DNA of 64,000 nucleotides from Hermodice carunculata. Taxonomy: Eukaryota; Annelida; Polychaeta; Eunicida; Amphinomidae. Made by a program: the position numbers and the translations under genes. Below are positions 1 through 13,013 of this stretch, piece after piece (the stretch's first letter is position 1; each line of letters begins with the position of its first letter). The notes beneath the pieces were generated by a model. It saw only the letters and a list, made by a program, of their open reading frames with translations. It was not told the origin of the DNA and made no database searches. The stretch is from the NCBI GenBank assembly GCA_964020975.1, contig OZ026629.1:51911146-51975145 (forward strand). The letters are read 5' to 3'.

Positions 1-1602
1 AACCAAATTCACTAAAATGGCTCTGTGACCTTGGGAATTGAGTCAAGGTCACCCATCTTTGAACTTGTCTGGGACCTTTTTTAGGACTATGAGCATGTGC
101 AATATGAAAGCCCCAAGCAAAAAACTTTTCATTATCGTGTGAAAACCAATTCACTAAAATGGCTCTGTGACCTTGGGACTTGGGAATTGGGTCATAGTCA
201 CCCACCTTTGCATTTGTCTGAGACCTTATGCAGGACTATAAGCATGTGCAATATGAAAGCCCCAAGCAAAAAACTTTTCATTATCGTGTGAAAACCAATT
301 CACTAAAATGGCTCTGTGACCTTGGGACTTGGGAATTGGGTCATAGTCACCCACCTTTGCATTTGTCTGAGACCTTATGCAGGACTATAAGCATGTGCAA
401 TATGAAAGCCCTAAGAGAAAAGCTTTTAGAGTTATCGTGTTAAAACCAAATTCACTAAAACATGTCTGTGACCTTGGGAATTGGGTCAAGGTCACCCATC
501 TTCCAACTTGTCTGAGACCTTATGTAGGACTGTAATGATTGGCAATTTGACAGGCCTAGGTCACAAAGTTTTCAAGTTATCATGTAAAAACAAAATTCAC
601 TAAAATAGCTCTGTGACCTTGGGAATTGGGTCAAGGTCCCCCATCTTTCAGCTTGTCTGTGACCTTTTTCAGCACTACAAGCATGTGCAATATGAAAGCC
701 CTTACCAAAAAACTTTTCTTCAAGTTATCACGTGAAAACCAAATTCACTGAAATGGCTCTGTGACCTTGGGAAGTAGGTCATGGTCATCCACCGTTGCAC
801 TCATCTGAGACTGTATTCAGGACTATCTGCAGGTGCCATATGAAAACCATGAGAGAAAGACTTTCTGAGTTATTGTATCAAAACCAAATTCACTAAAATG
901 GCTCCGTGACCTTGGGATGTGGGTCAAGGTCACCTATCTTTGAACTCGTTGACCTTAAAACAAAATTCACTAAATTGCTCTGTGACCTTTGGAATTAAGT
1001 CAAGCTCACCCATCTTGGCACTCATGTGACAGCTAATAAGCTTCTATTATCCAGTACAATACGACAGACGTATGTTAAAAACCTTTAGAGTAAATGCATG
1101 AAAACCACATTTATTAAAATGCTTTTGTGACCTTGAAAATTGGGTCAAGATCACCCATCTTCAAACTCGTTTGATACCTTTTGCAGGACTATAATCAAGT
1201 GTAATATGAAAGCCATATGTCAAAAGGTTTTTACGATACGCATGAAACCACTCACAAAAATAGCTCTGTGACCTTGGGAATTAGGTCAAGGTTAGCCATC
1301 TTTGAACTTGTTTGCTACCTGATGCAGGACAATAAATGTCACCAAGATGAAAGTCCTATGTCAAAAACTTTTTATAGTTATCCAGTGAGAACCAAATTAA
1401 CTAAAGTAGCACTGTGACCTTGGGAATTGGGTCAAGGTCACCCATCTTCGAACTTGTCCGAGAGCTGTGGCAGGACAATATGCATGAGCAATAGGAAAGC
1501 CCTATGTCAAAAACTGTTTGAGTTATTGTGTGAAAACTGCCCAGACGGATGCACGGATGATGCATGGATGCCCCCTCCTCCTTCAGAGGGGGGTGGGCAT
1601 AA
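1..1602 (+). repeat. Array 1: about 11 units of ~150 bp ending in a hairpin tail
   Basis: Units begin with AACCAAATTCACTAAAATGG at about 1, 144, 293, 444, 588, 737, 890, 958 (short), 1096, 1244 and 1386. Each reads on through GTGACCTTGG, GTCAAGGTCACCC, CAGGACTATAAGC and TATGAAAGCC. Units 2 and 3 (144-292, 293-441) are nearly identical, so amplification there is recent. The array ends with GCCCAGACGGATGCACGGATG and then a hairpin (ATGCCC at 1568, GGGCAT at 1595). It continues off the left edge. The family is not recognised. It resembles the central-repeat organisation described for bivalve pearl-type or Helitron-related elements. Confidence 0.85.
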
Positions 1603-2132
1603 ACATAGAAATATGTCTATCCTAAGCAGAAATTGGCAAATTAAACCCTAAAAATATGCACATGTATACATATGTCAAAATTAAGATAAAATTTAAAGGT
1701 GATGACTGGAAAGGTACTTATTTCCATGTATGCAAATTTTAACAATTCACATACTGAAGGCATTGAACTGAAACTTAGCTTCACTGCTTTTGGACACAAT
1801 TCTTATTTATCCTAATTATGCAGAGACAGACGACTGCTGGTAATTTTTTTCAAGCAGAAGTGACTGATGGCAAAAGGAATACATCTACCGGACAAACACC
1901 AAATAACAGCATAAATTATGTTGACTATGTCAGTTACACTTGATAGTCAATATTAATCAATATGTGAAGTCTTTCCCTTCTCTCCTGGTAAAATCTAATC
2001 CCAACATTCGGCTGTCAATTACAATGTATTACCAGTATTGATTGTCAGCGTCACACTGTATACCACTGATTTTATTATAATTGATACTAATATAATTAAG
2101 AACTTAGTTTTAATACCAGCTGAGTACATTTC

Positions 2133-2249
<117 letters not shown>

Positions 2250-3343
2250 CTAACACTAAAATGAGGTGTCATTATTTCAGTTGGATTTTGTTAACATAAT
2301 GCCTGCCTTCCATTTCATTATAAACATTTTCTATGCCTGCATGTGCACAGTACCCACAAAAATAGCCATGTATGTTCACCTCTCTAATTGCAGGAATCAA
2401 ATTTATAAAAGCATCCTTAATACACTGGCTCATATATTACGCTTTGCACAAATATGACAAATAAATGGTACTATCATGAGTATAGCACACAGTGTCATGC
2501 TATTGGCATCATTCACAAATGGAATAATAATCAAAAACATAATCAGAGTAATTAATGTGACAAGAAAATTACATTACATACACATAATTGCAAAGGAAAT
2601 ATGAATATCATGTCATCCTCACACATCTCTTCACGTTCTCTAGTTTTGTAACCTTACATGGGGATCAGTTACCATGGCAACCATGACCAATGGGCATCCA
2701 CCTTGGTGGTCTTGCACCTTGGATAATTTGTATGTTCTGGTTAAAGATGTGGTAAGCATAGTGAACATGACAAGTACTATGTGTCACGACAGAGTGTGAG
2801 GATTGTGAATGAAAGTCTGCCAGGAGGGTAAGCAAGCACTCTGTGGAGAAGACAGGGACGGTGTGCTTGATCCAACCATCCACCTTTTTGCCTTATATAA
2901 TTCTTCCTATTAGTCTTCATCACCTGGACAACAGCCAGGCTTGAACTTGACTGCACCACTTGTGTCTACAGCCAAGACTCACTCTCATCAGTACATGCTA
3001 CATCAAATATTAAATGCTCGGGTTCCTTCACTGCTAAAATTCCACCTCCACCTCAACCTGCAAGTCAGACAGTGTTTCATGGGAATCAACAGACATTACA
3101 TTCCATGTAAGACATACTGTTTAGATCACATGCCTCAACATGGTACCATTATTCCACTAACTGACAGTTATCATGCAATGGTATTTAAATAATATATACA
3201 CAAATGAAGTCGTAATATATTCTAAGAGGCACCTTGTAATGGTGCAAATGTTGACCCAGTGCAGCATGTTTCAATCACTGGACTGACAGGACATGCTGCC
3301 AGCTGCTGGCTTTTCCCTGAACTAATGCTCATGCCCACTTTGT

Positions 3344-3357
3344 CCACCAGATGGCAG
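3344..3357 (+). promoter_or_regulatory. CTCF-like motif
   Basis: CCACCAGATGGCAG fits the bilaterian CTCF core (CCASYAGRKGGCRS) at all 14 positions. A single motif match is weak evidence of occupancy. Confidence 0.35.
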
Positions 3358-3637
3358 CTCCTATGAGCCACCCCAAACTGAAAACCTGCAGCAGTTCAAA
3401 CGACAGTGAAACATTTGCTTTTGTGTCAAGAATTTTAAATTAAAATAACATAGGATTGATTTTTCCCCTGGTGATTTCTCAAATTACACTTTGGCCAAAA
3501 TGAATGGCTAAATGTTGATAAATCTAATGCCAAAGCTGTCAAACTGACTTGGACAAGTGTACTAGTCCATTTCTATATATGAGTGGGGAACATCAAATGG
3601 TGCTTTGTCACAATCTGTCCATTTTATGTACATTTAA

Positions 3638-3870
3638 CTCTTTCAGTACCAACTTTTGGACTGACTCAACAGCTTTCCTTGGCATGTTTTGGGTGCACTG
3701 TGCCCAAAGTGCACCAAGGAAAGCTGTTGACCTGGACCATTATGGGACCACAGGCACACTGGTACTTGAATGAAAGGCCTTTTTACAAAGAATATTAATA
3801 TAACCATTTGATAATTCAGAGAAGTTCTTCTTAAGTACTTGGACTTCAGTTGCAGTTGGCAGTGAAAGAG
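3638..3870. mobile_element. TTAA hairpin MITE, copy A (piggyBac-like)
   Basis: A 233-bp element flanked by TTAA at 3634-3637 and 3871-3874. The termini are CTCTTTCAGTACCAACT and, inverted, CTCTTTCACTGCCAACT (15/17). The centre has 17-bp perfect arms (TCAACAGCTTTCCTTGG at 3666-3682 and its complement at 3714-3730) around a 31-nt loop that contains a second TTTGGG/CCCAAA stem. It has no coding capacity. TTAA duplication and CCC/CTC-TTT ends fit piggyBac; other TTAA-targeting superfamilies such as Kolobok are possible. Confidence 0.85.
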
Positions 3871-4070
3871 TTAAGACCGGTCCAGGACTAAGGCCTTCTT
3901 CCAATTTGTACTTAAAGAAAGAAGAAAAAAGAGAGAAAGAGATGTGTAAACAAACCCTGACCTTGTTACCTGACTGGGTCAACTTAGGAGTGGCCACCCA
4001 TTCACAAATACACAGCTCCAAGGGTGAGCCTGTGAGACTGACACAAGAAAAGATGAATGCAAGAACTCAC

Positions 4071-4237
4071 TGAGTTTGCCATGTCCAGGAAGTCTGTGCC
4101 CCCAGCAATCTCAATCATCTTCTGCAGTCCATCCGGGTCATGGTTTTCTATCAACTTGTACAGGTTTGCAGGCTCTGGACTCAAGTCCCTTGCCCCACTG
4201 TCATAGTCCAAACTTTGTTCCACTATCGAAGTCAGAC
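4071..4237 (-). CDS. MCC: MCC orthologue, coding exon 3
   Basis: The exon is 167 nt, with acceptor gtggttacag|GTCTGAC and donor AACTCA|gtgagt. Two bases complete Gly130, then residues 131-185 follow, ending in phase 0. YDSGARDL is the same eight residues I recall from vertebrate MCC, and the exon closes with FLDMANS, which resembles the YLELANT that precedes the long coiled coil of MCC. Between them lie two short helical segments (NLYKLIENHD, LQKMIEIAGG) in the place of the vertebrate LQKLLEYGG repeats. The coiled-coil exons that should follow are not in the left 4,070 bases and must lie outside the window. The gene is therefore partial here. Confidence 0.88.
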
Positions 4238-4782
4238 CTGTAACCACAACCACAAAACTTAGCTCACACAGATCAAAGTTGAAACCCGGAGTTATTGATT
4301 AGTCTGGTCTGGCATGGCCACAGGTTACCTGGTTCATTCAGGGAAGAAGTCACACCCACTATACAATAAACAAAATCAGCAATCACAGAAGAGCCCTGGT
4401 AGTCAAACTATAATAAATTTCTGGCACACTAAACCTACTGCACACCTAAAACTTTCCATCATGTCTCTTGAAGGAGGTGTCTTATGAAGTTTCACAAAGC
4501 ACCCTACCCCCAGGGTTAGTCAGGGAAATCCTCTCTATTGTGGTTGGGCAAGCCAGTATAGCATTAATGACAGCATCCACAAAGACCTGAATAACACTCA
4601 TCTGGTGTGAGCTCCAGGGAACAGTTAAGTGTGGAATGGTGCAATGTACCAGTCTGGACAGGTCAATAATCATCTAAGCCTACAGTCCACTACTAAATAT
4701 TGACTCCTTATCTGTGATACCATCCTTACCTGGGGCCACTGACACACTGGATTAGGGATGCTTTCAATCCAGTCCAGCTTAA

Positions 4783-5005
4783 CCCTTTCTGACACAGATC
4801 ATCTAAGAGTGTTTGGGTGTAAAATGCTGATTAATCAATGATTTTCCTTTAAATGTCTTAATTAATACAATTTCAGTCTGAATAATAATTGTAGACGAAA
4901 ACTCTCTTACAGCTCAACAGCTTGAGTTGATATGGGTTTGGCACTTAGCAGTCTACCTGTGCTAAAGAAACTTGTTCACCAAGTCTTCCTCAAACCTGGA
5001 AAGGG
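4783..5005. mobile_element. TTAA MITE with CCCTTTC ends
   Basis: 223 bp between TTAA at 4779-4782 and 5006-5009. The ends are CCCTTTCTGACACAG and, inverted, CCCTTTCCAGGTTTG. It lacks the central hairpin of copy A, so it is a sister subfamily or an older copy. Confidence 0.6.
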
Positions 5006-6164
5006 TTAACCCTTATTCTGCGCATTTCTGTTGCTCTGAAATTGACAGCTGCTAATAATTCTCTGTATCAAAATAACTGGAAGTTATCATAGTTATAGTA
5101 TTTATAATCATGACACTAGTTCTATCATGACAAGTCTGCTGACGGTATCCTCAGACATTCAACCCATGATTTTTTTCCTTCATGTTTATGGCTTGTAACA
5201 TGGAAAGTACTGGTCCTCCATCACAATTGCAGACTTAATTGGGCCTTTTCCCTGGAGATAAGCATCGGGCTCTCACACAGAGAACCTGTTCACCTGACAA
5301 ATGTGTATTTTCAAGGGTCTGTTTTGCAGAAGTAAGCATTGTGCCCGTGTCCTTGTGGTAATAATACCTGAGGGGGTAGGTAATGGCACTGTTCACAGTG
5401 ACGAGTGTTTCCAATGTACATAGTACCTGTCACATTCTATGGTACCTATTTACAATGGAGGGACAAGCATAATAAGCAGTCCTACATCACCAACTGTGAC
5501 CAGCTCCCTCATCAAACTTTTTTCTTTCCGTAAAGATCACTTTTCAGACTAGGGCAAGTCAACACATATGTTGACGGATACACTTCTCCCATGTCTGATT
5601 GTAGTCACAGTGATCCTGAAATCTGATGATCTCACTGTTGACTTATAAGGTAAGTTTGTGTAAAATTACAGTCAGATTGGTTTACAAGTCGCTTATGAAG
5701 TGACCTGTATAATATGAACTGTGTTGCTATCGGAGCCTGCACCCCAGTAAACACACAGGAAGTCTCCTGCATGAAATCTCACAATACTTCATTGTGGTTG
5801 AGTGTTTACAATGACATAATATTTCAGCAATTTGACGTGCACATGACATGCCAATATCACAAGGTCAACCTCTTTTTTTTTCAACTAAATATACACAAGC
5901 AAAATAAAGTCAAACCTGAACCTCCAGTCCCTAATAAAGGCCCAGGATAAGGATCCAGTTAATATCACCCTTTTTCCAGTTAGTTCTGTCTTTTTCTAGT
6001 TCATATCCACTAAAAATCAGTGCAGCAGTCTATCTTGATGAAAGTAACAGCGTAAGTATTCTTTTTGACAAATTATAGTTTGCAAAATCTAAATATTACC
6101 GAACTCAACTAACACAGGCTTATGATATGGTTTTCTTTCACCCTGTTCACACTATCCACTCATC

Positions 6165-6262
6165 CATCCATATGTATATATAAATATATATAAATAATAT
6201 ATATATATATATACATACACACATATACATATATACACACATGTACATGTATACACACACAT
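6165..6262. repeat. AT-rich then CA/TA microsatellite
   Basis: A TATATA tract grading into ATACACAC/ACATGTACATGTAT. Simple-sequence DNA. Confidence 0.9.
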
Positions 6263-7404
6263 TAATCATGTACAGCCAACCATGCAGCTCCTCTGTCAAA
6301 TCTTCATATTTGTTGCCTTTTGTCTGTAACTTTCTACCTTCACTCATCACAATGTATAATCTACTCCATCTGGTCTTGTGTCTGTAGACACATCATACAC
6401 CACGTTGCAATGGTAATCATGCATTACCAAAACGTTTTGCAGTGTTGAATACTACTCAATTGATTTCAACATGAGAATTTGATGTGGAATGTTGCCATTT
6501 TCCCAACTTAGAAATAAAGAGAGAGAGAAAAAAAAACACTTTCATATACAAACAGGCAGGTTTGGTAAAATGAGTGTTGTTCTTGTAGTGCATGTAAAAT
6601 CTGGACAAGTGCAGTGGCAAGTGACTTGTCTGCCTCATGTTTCACAAAGACTTGTTTCAGACAACCAAAAGGGCCTCATTTCAAATACTGCCAGGGTAGT
6701 AATTAACCATATGAACAAATTTATTATAACCCTGAATAAAGTATATTAAAATGAAGCCTTTACTGAGATAGTGCTGACATGTATTTAGATGGATACCTGG
6801 AAAACATGCTGCTTTCTCCCCTTGATGGGAGGCATGAACAATATTAGACATTATTAGTTATAATATTACAACATCCATGGACACCTCAACAATCTATGCA
6901 GCAGAGATTTGTATGTGGCAAGGTCATTTCAACTGTTTTTCAATGTCACATTTTCACACTGTTGCCAGCATATTTGATATTTGATTATCATTACCTCCAT
7001 GTGATCTCTTTGTAGAATTGTACATTGTTCTTGATGATGCAACTGTTTCAACAACATGATCTTTAAATTTATTCAATTCATGGCATCTGTACCAAATAGC
7101 AATGACCTGTCTTAAACTTGCCAAAAAGATGGCATTAAAATACAATCTTGTTCTTAAACTGAAAGTAATGAAACAAGTAAGCATTGAAAGTGAAACACTA
7201 CACAGCACCATAGACGGGCGTCTCCGTCATTGTGGCCCTTGTCTGGTTTTTACACTTTAATGAAACAAGTATCGTCATTTATACAGAGCTTTGTTTCTCC
7301 TGGCTAAGAACTCAAATCTTGTTTTGAATGCACCTGCCACTTGATATGTCAACAAAAAAGCTAATTTAAAATATTAGCATTAATTATGGCCATTATATTA
7401 TTAA

Positions 7405-7620
7405 CCCATTCCTGCTCCAATCACCCTATAGTGACTGGATGTAAATTGTTGTCTGCCTTAGCATTTTTACTTAAATTCCTCACCACTTGGAAACCCTTTT
7501 GAGACCATTCATGATGGGATGCCCTAGGTCAAAAGGTTTCCTTGGTGTGCGTTGGGCAAAATGCACCCAACCTGTTCCCAGTAAAGCTATTGACTCAGTC
7601 ATACTCTTACCAGAAATTGG
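7405..7620. mobile_element. TTAA hairpin MITE, copy B (diverged)
   Basis: 216 bp between TTAA at 7401-7404 and 7621-7624. It keeps the GTTTCCTTGG ... GCACCCAA ... AAAGCTATTGACTCAGTC centre and carries the AP-1 motif TGACTCA at 7591. The ends have decayed to CCCATTCCTGCT and CAATTTCTGGT. Confidence 0.7.
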
Positions 7621-8153
7621 TTAATTTTCATCAGTACCTGACATCTGATTGATGTCAATCTCCCCACAGACCTGTGTAGCTGAGATTTGGAATTATGACT
7701 CACCTTGAGGCACACCCATAAATCTTCTGATATTAATATGGATGGGTCCAAATTGTCATTTTCATCAAGATCTATAAGCTGTTTACCCCTTTTGGACCAA
7801 ACACCCAGGGGCTGTGCTCTTCTGCCCGCACTTTATCTGAACATACAGAGCTTCATTCTTTGCAGTTTGTCTACATGCAATTTTGGTGTAAAATATGAAG
7901 TGATGTTGATTTTGAAACAGATCACATCGGCTCTTCAATCAAGTCAACAACACAGCCTTTTGGGCTCTCTCATTTTCATTGGCTGCTCATGTATGTGGGT
8001 ATATACTTTCCAACATTCTCACATTGTGAATATGCTTCTGTTTTCTTGTTATTCTGTACAAATGCACCTTATGTTCTCAAGCTGTCAACGTCTCACTAAA
8101 GTTTCAGACTCCTTTGTAGTCATCAAATTGGCGGAAGTGAAACTGACCCCTGG

Positions 8154-8243
<90 letters not shown>

Positions 8244-8313
8244 TATACATATACAGATACATATACAGATACATATATATATATATATGTATCTGTATAT
8301 GTATCTGTATATG

Positions 8314-8379
<66 letters not shown>

Positions 8380-8408
8380 TATACATATACAGATACATAT
8401 ACAGATAC

Positions 8409-8478
<70 letters not shown>
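8154..8478. repeat. (TA)n tract with embedded inverted and direct copies
   Basis: A long TA run holds a block of ATACAT/ACAGATACAT units at 8232-8275, its inverted counterpart at 8287-8330, and a second direct copy at 8368-8415, ending in (AC)n. Long isoleucine/tyrosine frames on both strands come from the repeat and are not genes. Confidence 0.95.
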
Positions 8479-8479
<1 letters not shown>

Positions 8480-8658
8480 GCTTATATGAATGGCATGTAC
8501 TGCAAACCAAACTAAAGGAGGAGACCAAAACATATATAATATTGGGGTTTGCATCCACCTGGTGGTGGCCATGCAGCTGTGATGACAGATGACAAAATAT
8601 TGCAACAAAGCCCACACAGCTGAAGCCATTGTCTGGGATTTTACCTGATGGCACTGGC

Positions 8659-8672
8659 CTGCCCTCTAGTGT
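8659..8672 (-). promoter_or_regulatory. CTCF-like motif, reverse orientation
   Basis: The minus strand reads ACACTAGAGGGCAG, matching 13 of 14 positions of the CTCF core. It faces the motif at 3344. Confidence 0.35.
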
Positions 8673-9084
8673 CAAAGCTGTCACTTAAGGTCAGGGGTCT
8701 TGCCCTGCCACTGACTGCTGATTGCATAGTAGGCCAGGGACTGCAATTTGTAACTGTCAGACAGGCGTTCACACCTGTAATGGACATGTAACTATTCATT
8801 TGAATGGAACTATGTGCCAAGAGATTGGAGTTGTTTATTACATGGCTTACTAACTGGGTTTACTTTGCTTGGTTGCTCCCTGGAAGAGAAATTTTGAACT
8901 TGTACTCGGGTATGTCATAAATTTTTAATCAGCCTACATCATTTTAGTCCTTTACACACATGACATCTATTTATATGTACATTTGCCTGTGGCCATTACA
9001 CTTGATGGCTTCATTTTGCATCAGTGCCCACTTTGGCAGAAACTGCAAATTTTTGTTTCTCAGTACATGTACACGTATACTCAC

Positions 9085-9308
9085 CTAGACTACTGTCACT
9101 GTTGCCTGGCCAGGTGATGGTCGGGGCAGGAGGGCGGGGCGGCACACTCCTCATCCGTTCCTGCTCTATTTCACTCATCAGCCGCATCCTGCAGTGAGCA
9201 AACTCCTCGAAGGAGATGCGCCCGTGTTCGTCTGCACCTAGTTGATGCATGATTTCATCGACGGCATCTTCCATGTTGAGTTGCTGGCACATAAGGAGTA
9301 AGTCATGG
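9085..9308 (-). CDS. MCC: MCC orthologue, coding exon 2 (EF-hand pair and linker)
   Basis: The exon is 224 nt, with acceptor gttcttccag| at 9309 and donor CTAG|gtgagt. Its first base completes Ser55, and residues 56-129 follow. HDLLLMCQQLNMED continues EF-hand 1. The second EF-hand loop is GADEHGRISFEE at residues 79-90. It lacks the usual Asp at position 1 but keeps Glu at position 12, so calcium binding is doubtful. The helix AHCRMRLMSEIEQERMR follows, then a proline-rich linker (PPRPPAP) and TWPGNSDSSLG, which closely matches the SWPTSSDNSLG segment I recall from vertebrate MCC. The exon ends in phase 1 and joins exon 3 (G|GT) to give Gly130. The open frame reads on past the donor for about 24 codons, but that part is intron. 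An unrelated EF-hand protein is unlikely given the agreement over the whole exon. Confidence 0.9.
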
Positions 9309-9374
9309 CTGGAAGAACACATACAATACATCAATTAAAGAGACAATGACGTGATTCAGGGGTATACATCTCCA

Positions 9375-12300
9375 CATTTTCTACAGGCAACCTATTTTGA
9401 CAATTTATTATAATTTTAAAAGCACCTTACAATGCTGTTAGTCAATTCCTTTGTAAATTTTAAGTGTGACAAAAGACTACCCACAATATTTCAATTAATT
9501 CTACAGATAAGTACATCATCAACTAAACCCAAAAACATGTTTCCTTCTGTATCTTCATTGAAATATATCATTATGCGGGTAGACTCACAAAATTGTACAT
9601 TATGTTTTATATGAATTGACAATTATTATTATGGGCTTTCTCACAGTCATTTTTTTTTATTTTTCAGCTCTTAGCACTGGCATGAGATCAACATCAATGC
9701 AGAAATTGAAAGTAAATTTTCCAGCCATTGGAGGTTCATTTTTGAAAACTTTCTTTGCTGCATTTGTTTCTCAGAAATCCACAAACAGATTTTCACATGT
9801 GCTGAGCACAAGTAATTGGAGAGTTCAGCTGTGCCCATTTTGTTACGTTGGTTGTCATGGTTTTCTCACAGCACTGCCTTCAACACACTGTAAGAAATAC
9901 CACTGTTCCTTTTTTTCAGCACAGTTGTGGGTTGGTAGTGCAGGAATTGCTGCATGCACTTGCTTTAATGTTCTTGTCCTCTGTACCAATTACTTGCATG
10001 TCAGATCATAGAAATTATGACAGAAATGTTACTGAAAGCTGATAGGTTTGTTATAGTGACCTAATATGTATTTTGCTTTCATGTAAGTATATAACATGTA
10101 CACGACAGCATTACATGATGTAAAAAAAAAAAACTGATGTTGGCCAAAATTTACCAGTCATCAACTGTGACCATCTTGTATTTTCAGTAAATGGAAAAAT
10201 ACATTAGATCTTACAATAAAATTTAGAAAAAAAAAAAAAATCTAAAACACAAAAATAAAATAAATTAAAAAAATACAATGGTATAAACAGTGTTACATCG
10301 TTCAAAGTATGGGTCTGTGTTTTATTTTGTACATATGTGAATGTGTTGATCTGGTCATGGGTCATAAGCACTACATAATAATGTATCTCTGCATGGCTTA
10401 CGTCTGAGATCTGCTGGGCAGAGCCTTTCATGTAATGACTTGGGGGGGGGGGGCAAGTGTTGGGAGTACCAATAATTTAGGGCCTATGTGCTTTGTAATT
10501 ATGATATAACATACAGAATTTTATTTTTCATATTTGAATTAAATATACTGAAAAAAAGAAAACATGGCAACAGTAGCTCAACATAGCATTTCAATGACTG
10601 GCTGGCAAGGTCATTTTATGATAGCAATATCTGTAGTGTTCATAAAAAGTGAAATGGACTCCAATAATTGATGCGTAACACATCTACAGGCCACGCGGAT
10701 GATAAATCTGACAAATTACTGCAAACAAAAAATGCTACTTCCTCTAACTTTTTTTACATCACAGGCAGCTTATGTGACATGGCATGTGGACAAATTATTA
10801 CATCAGGCACAGCCCTGACTCAAAACTGTTATCATAAATGCTAGTTTCAGCCATCAGAACATCCACCGGGCAGACTTCAGTCAATCAGTCACTTAATGTG
10901 GACTTCATTTGATACACAACACGTACAGGAATCCCTTCTATCAGACACCTGTCCAGACTGTACAGAAAGTAGTCTGTCACACACTGCTCAGCTGACTTTC
11001 TCTGGCCCTACATATTGTGTCCAAACAGGGGTTCTGATCAAACCAACAAGAAAAAGAAACTGTCTATGAAAATGTCTGACTAAAACTCACCTGGACAAGG
11101 GACATGTTATAGACTTAGTGTTAACAGCAGGTCCCTGCCTGGACCAACACAGATTCTACATTTGTTGGTCCAGTACTGTCAAAAACTTTTCATAGAGTCT
11201 GCCTGTCTTGTCTTTGTATCAAATTGTAACTTTTCACTGTGAATGCTGCTCCATGACATACGTGAAGGAGCCAGTGTTTGCAAAACAGACAATCAACAAA
11301 ATGGTCACCCTGGCTGTTCACCCAACATGAGACCCCTTTGTGTAGCATAATGACATGGCATAATACCATCTGTTCCGAGAACTTTTTGCATTCAACTTAC
11401 CTGGTATTGTCAGATCACATTGAAACAACAGTCAGGACAACCAGAAAAACTATACAAATACTGGCACAACAGATAACTTGCATGACGAATATAGGATTAC
11501 CCTGACACTTTAATGCTTTCCTGGTTGCAATAGGATACAGTTAACACTTTGCCTTGGAGTATGATGGGCAATGAGTGTCCAAACTATGTCAAGAAAAGCA
11601 ATCATCATTGTAAGGGTGTCCTGTCTCCATAAGTTGCCATATTTAGCCTAAATGAAAACACTGAAGCCCAAGTTCACACTGGGAGTCATTAAACAGTGAC
11701 ACTCTCAGGAGTTTCTCATGTCGTACACATGTAGAGGGTTAATCTACACTTGGGACAGACAGAGGTTGCATTGAGATAATGACACCTGTCTGTACTGCTA
11801 TCTTGTCATACACGGCAGGTGTCACAACCTGTCATGGGGAGAGGTTCAATGTTTACTTTCTTCTTACATCAAGGCTAGTTCATAGTTTAAGTGGTGTCAC
11901 ATATCAATTTGCTAATAAATTGTTCCTATTATATTACATTAATTGCTGCACATTTTTTAGAGGAGGGAGTAAAACTGCAAATATTATTCTTGTAGCCCAT
12001 TTATCCTTCATCAATTAATGATCTCTGCTTCCTGCAAAAGCACTTATACATACATATATCCCTTAAAATTTTGCAGGTAATTTACACACTGGCCTAGATG
12101 ACATATAATACATGAGCCCACTGCAGCATTAGACTGGTCTATCCCATAATTTCAACACAGCTAGCAATTAAAGTTATGAACTAAAGTTCACAACCTACAT
12201 GTAACTTGAATTATGTTCTGTAGAGTATGAGCATGCATGGACCATGTATGCAATTAATGCATATGAATCAGTGCATGTGGAGAACTAAGATGAAATGGGT

Positions 12301-13012
12301 TTATGTCTGTGAAATAAACATCACTGTCTATTTCATACAGGTATCTACCTACAAGTCAATATTTAGGCCTACACGTTCCAATACTTTCCAAATCCGTCAC
12401 AGAGTATGATTAAATCATTCATAAACACCATTAATATCATCATTGCAGTTTCAAAGCTGCAACCCTACGCCAGAGTGATTGGCTAGTTTCTCCTGGAATT
12501 CTAAACCTCTTGTGTCAGACAGGAGTGTATGGAGACTGTTTTGAAGTGAATTATACAGTTGTACAATAAATTCACTAGTGTGCAGCTTATTACTTGAGAC
12601 TAGTGGCCTATAAAGTTTGTAAACAGATGTGATAAGGTATGACCACTGACTAGACCCAGGGAGTCCTCTCTGAAACAGTCCAGTCCCTTGCTGGATAGTC
12701 TCAGCCACTGCCCCAGGCTTGTGTGATCTGGCACTCTAAAGTTCCACAATGTGTAGGCTTCAATGACCAGTCAAGGGTGTGCTTGCATGGTGCCAGGAAG
12801 TGTATCAGTCAAGTTTTTGTGAGTCAACTACACAGAAGTGTATCTGCTGGAAGATAATTGTATAATCTCTGAAACATTATTCATGTGCATGTATGTAATG
12901 TATCGTGTATGTTACATTCAACTTTACTTACTTCTCTTTTCATAGCTCACACATGTGCACTGTGGTGCAAGTTCATGGAACAGCATGTATGTGCATCATC
13001 AATTTAAAAATA
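9375..13012. other. Unannotated intronic stretch
   Basis: AT-rich DNA with homopolymers (A-run near 10228, G-run 10442-10453). TTAACACTTTG near 11540 and GAGGGTTAA near 11735 could be the ends of an old TTAA element, but the match is weak. No gene or firm repeat was seen. Confidence 0.5.
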
Positions 13013-13013
13013 A

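Larger units (their letters stand above)
4238..9084 (-). other. MCC intron 2
   Basis: This is the 4.85 kb interval between exons 2 and 3, with splice sites gtgagtat (at 9084) and ggttacag (at 4238). It contains two TTAA elements, AT/CA microsatellites at 6.2 kb, the palindromic TA tract at 8.15-8.48 kb and a CTCF-like motif at 8.66 kb. The stretches 5010-6165, 6263-7400 and 7625-8150 show nothing I can name. Confidence 0.8.

Noticed and set aside
1-1602. CRISPR-like appearance of regular repeats
   Set aside because: Units are about 150 bp, diverged and contiguous with no distinct spacers, and the genome is eukaryotic.
7705-8684. Open frames of up to 295 codons on both strands
   Set aside because: Most of the length is Tyr-Ile or Ile-Tyr from the TA tract, equally open on both strands.
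9616-10011. 131-codon plus-strand open frame
   Set aside because: No domain, no splice context and poor codon structure; it lies in intron 1 of the opposite strand.
11543-11737. Possible further TTAA element
   Set aside because: The termini TTAACACTTTG and GAGGGTTAA match over too few bases, and no family interior is present.
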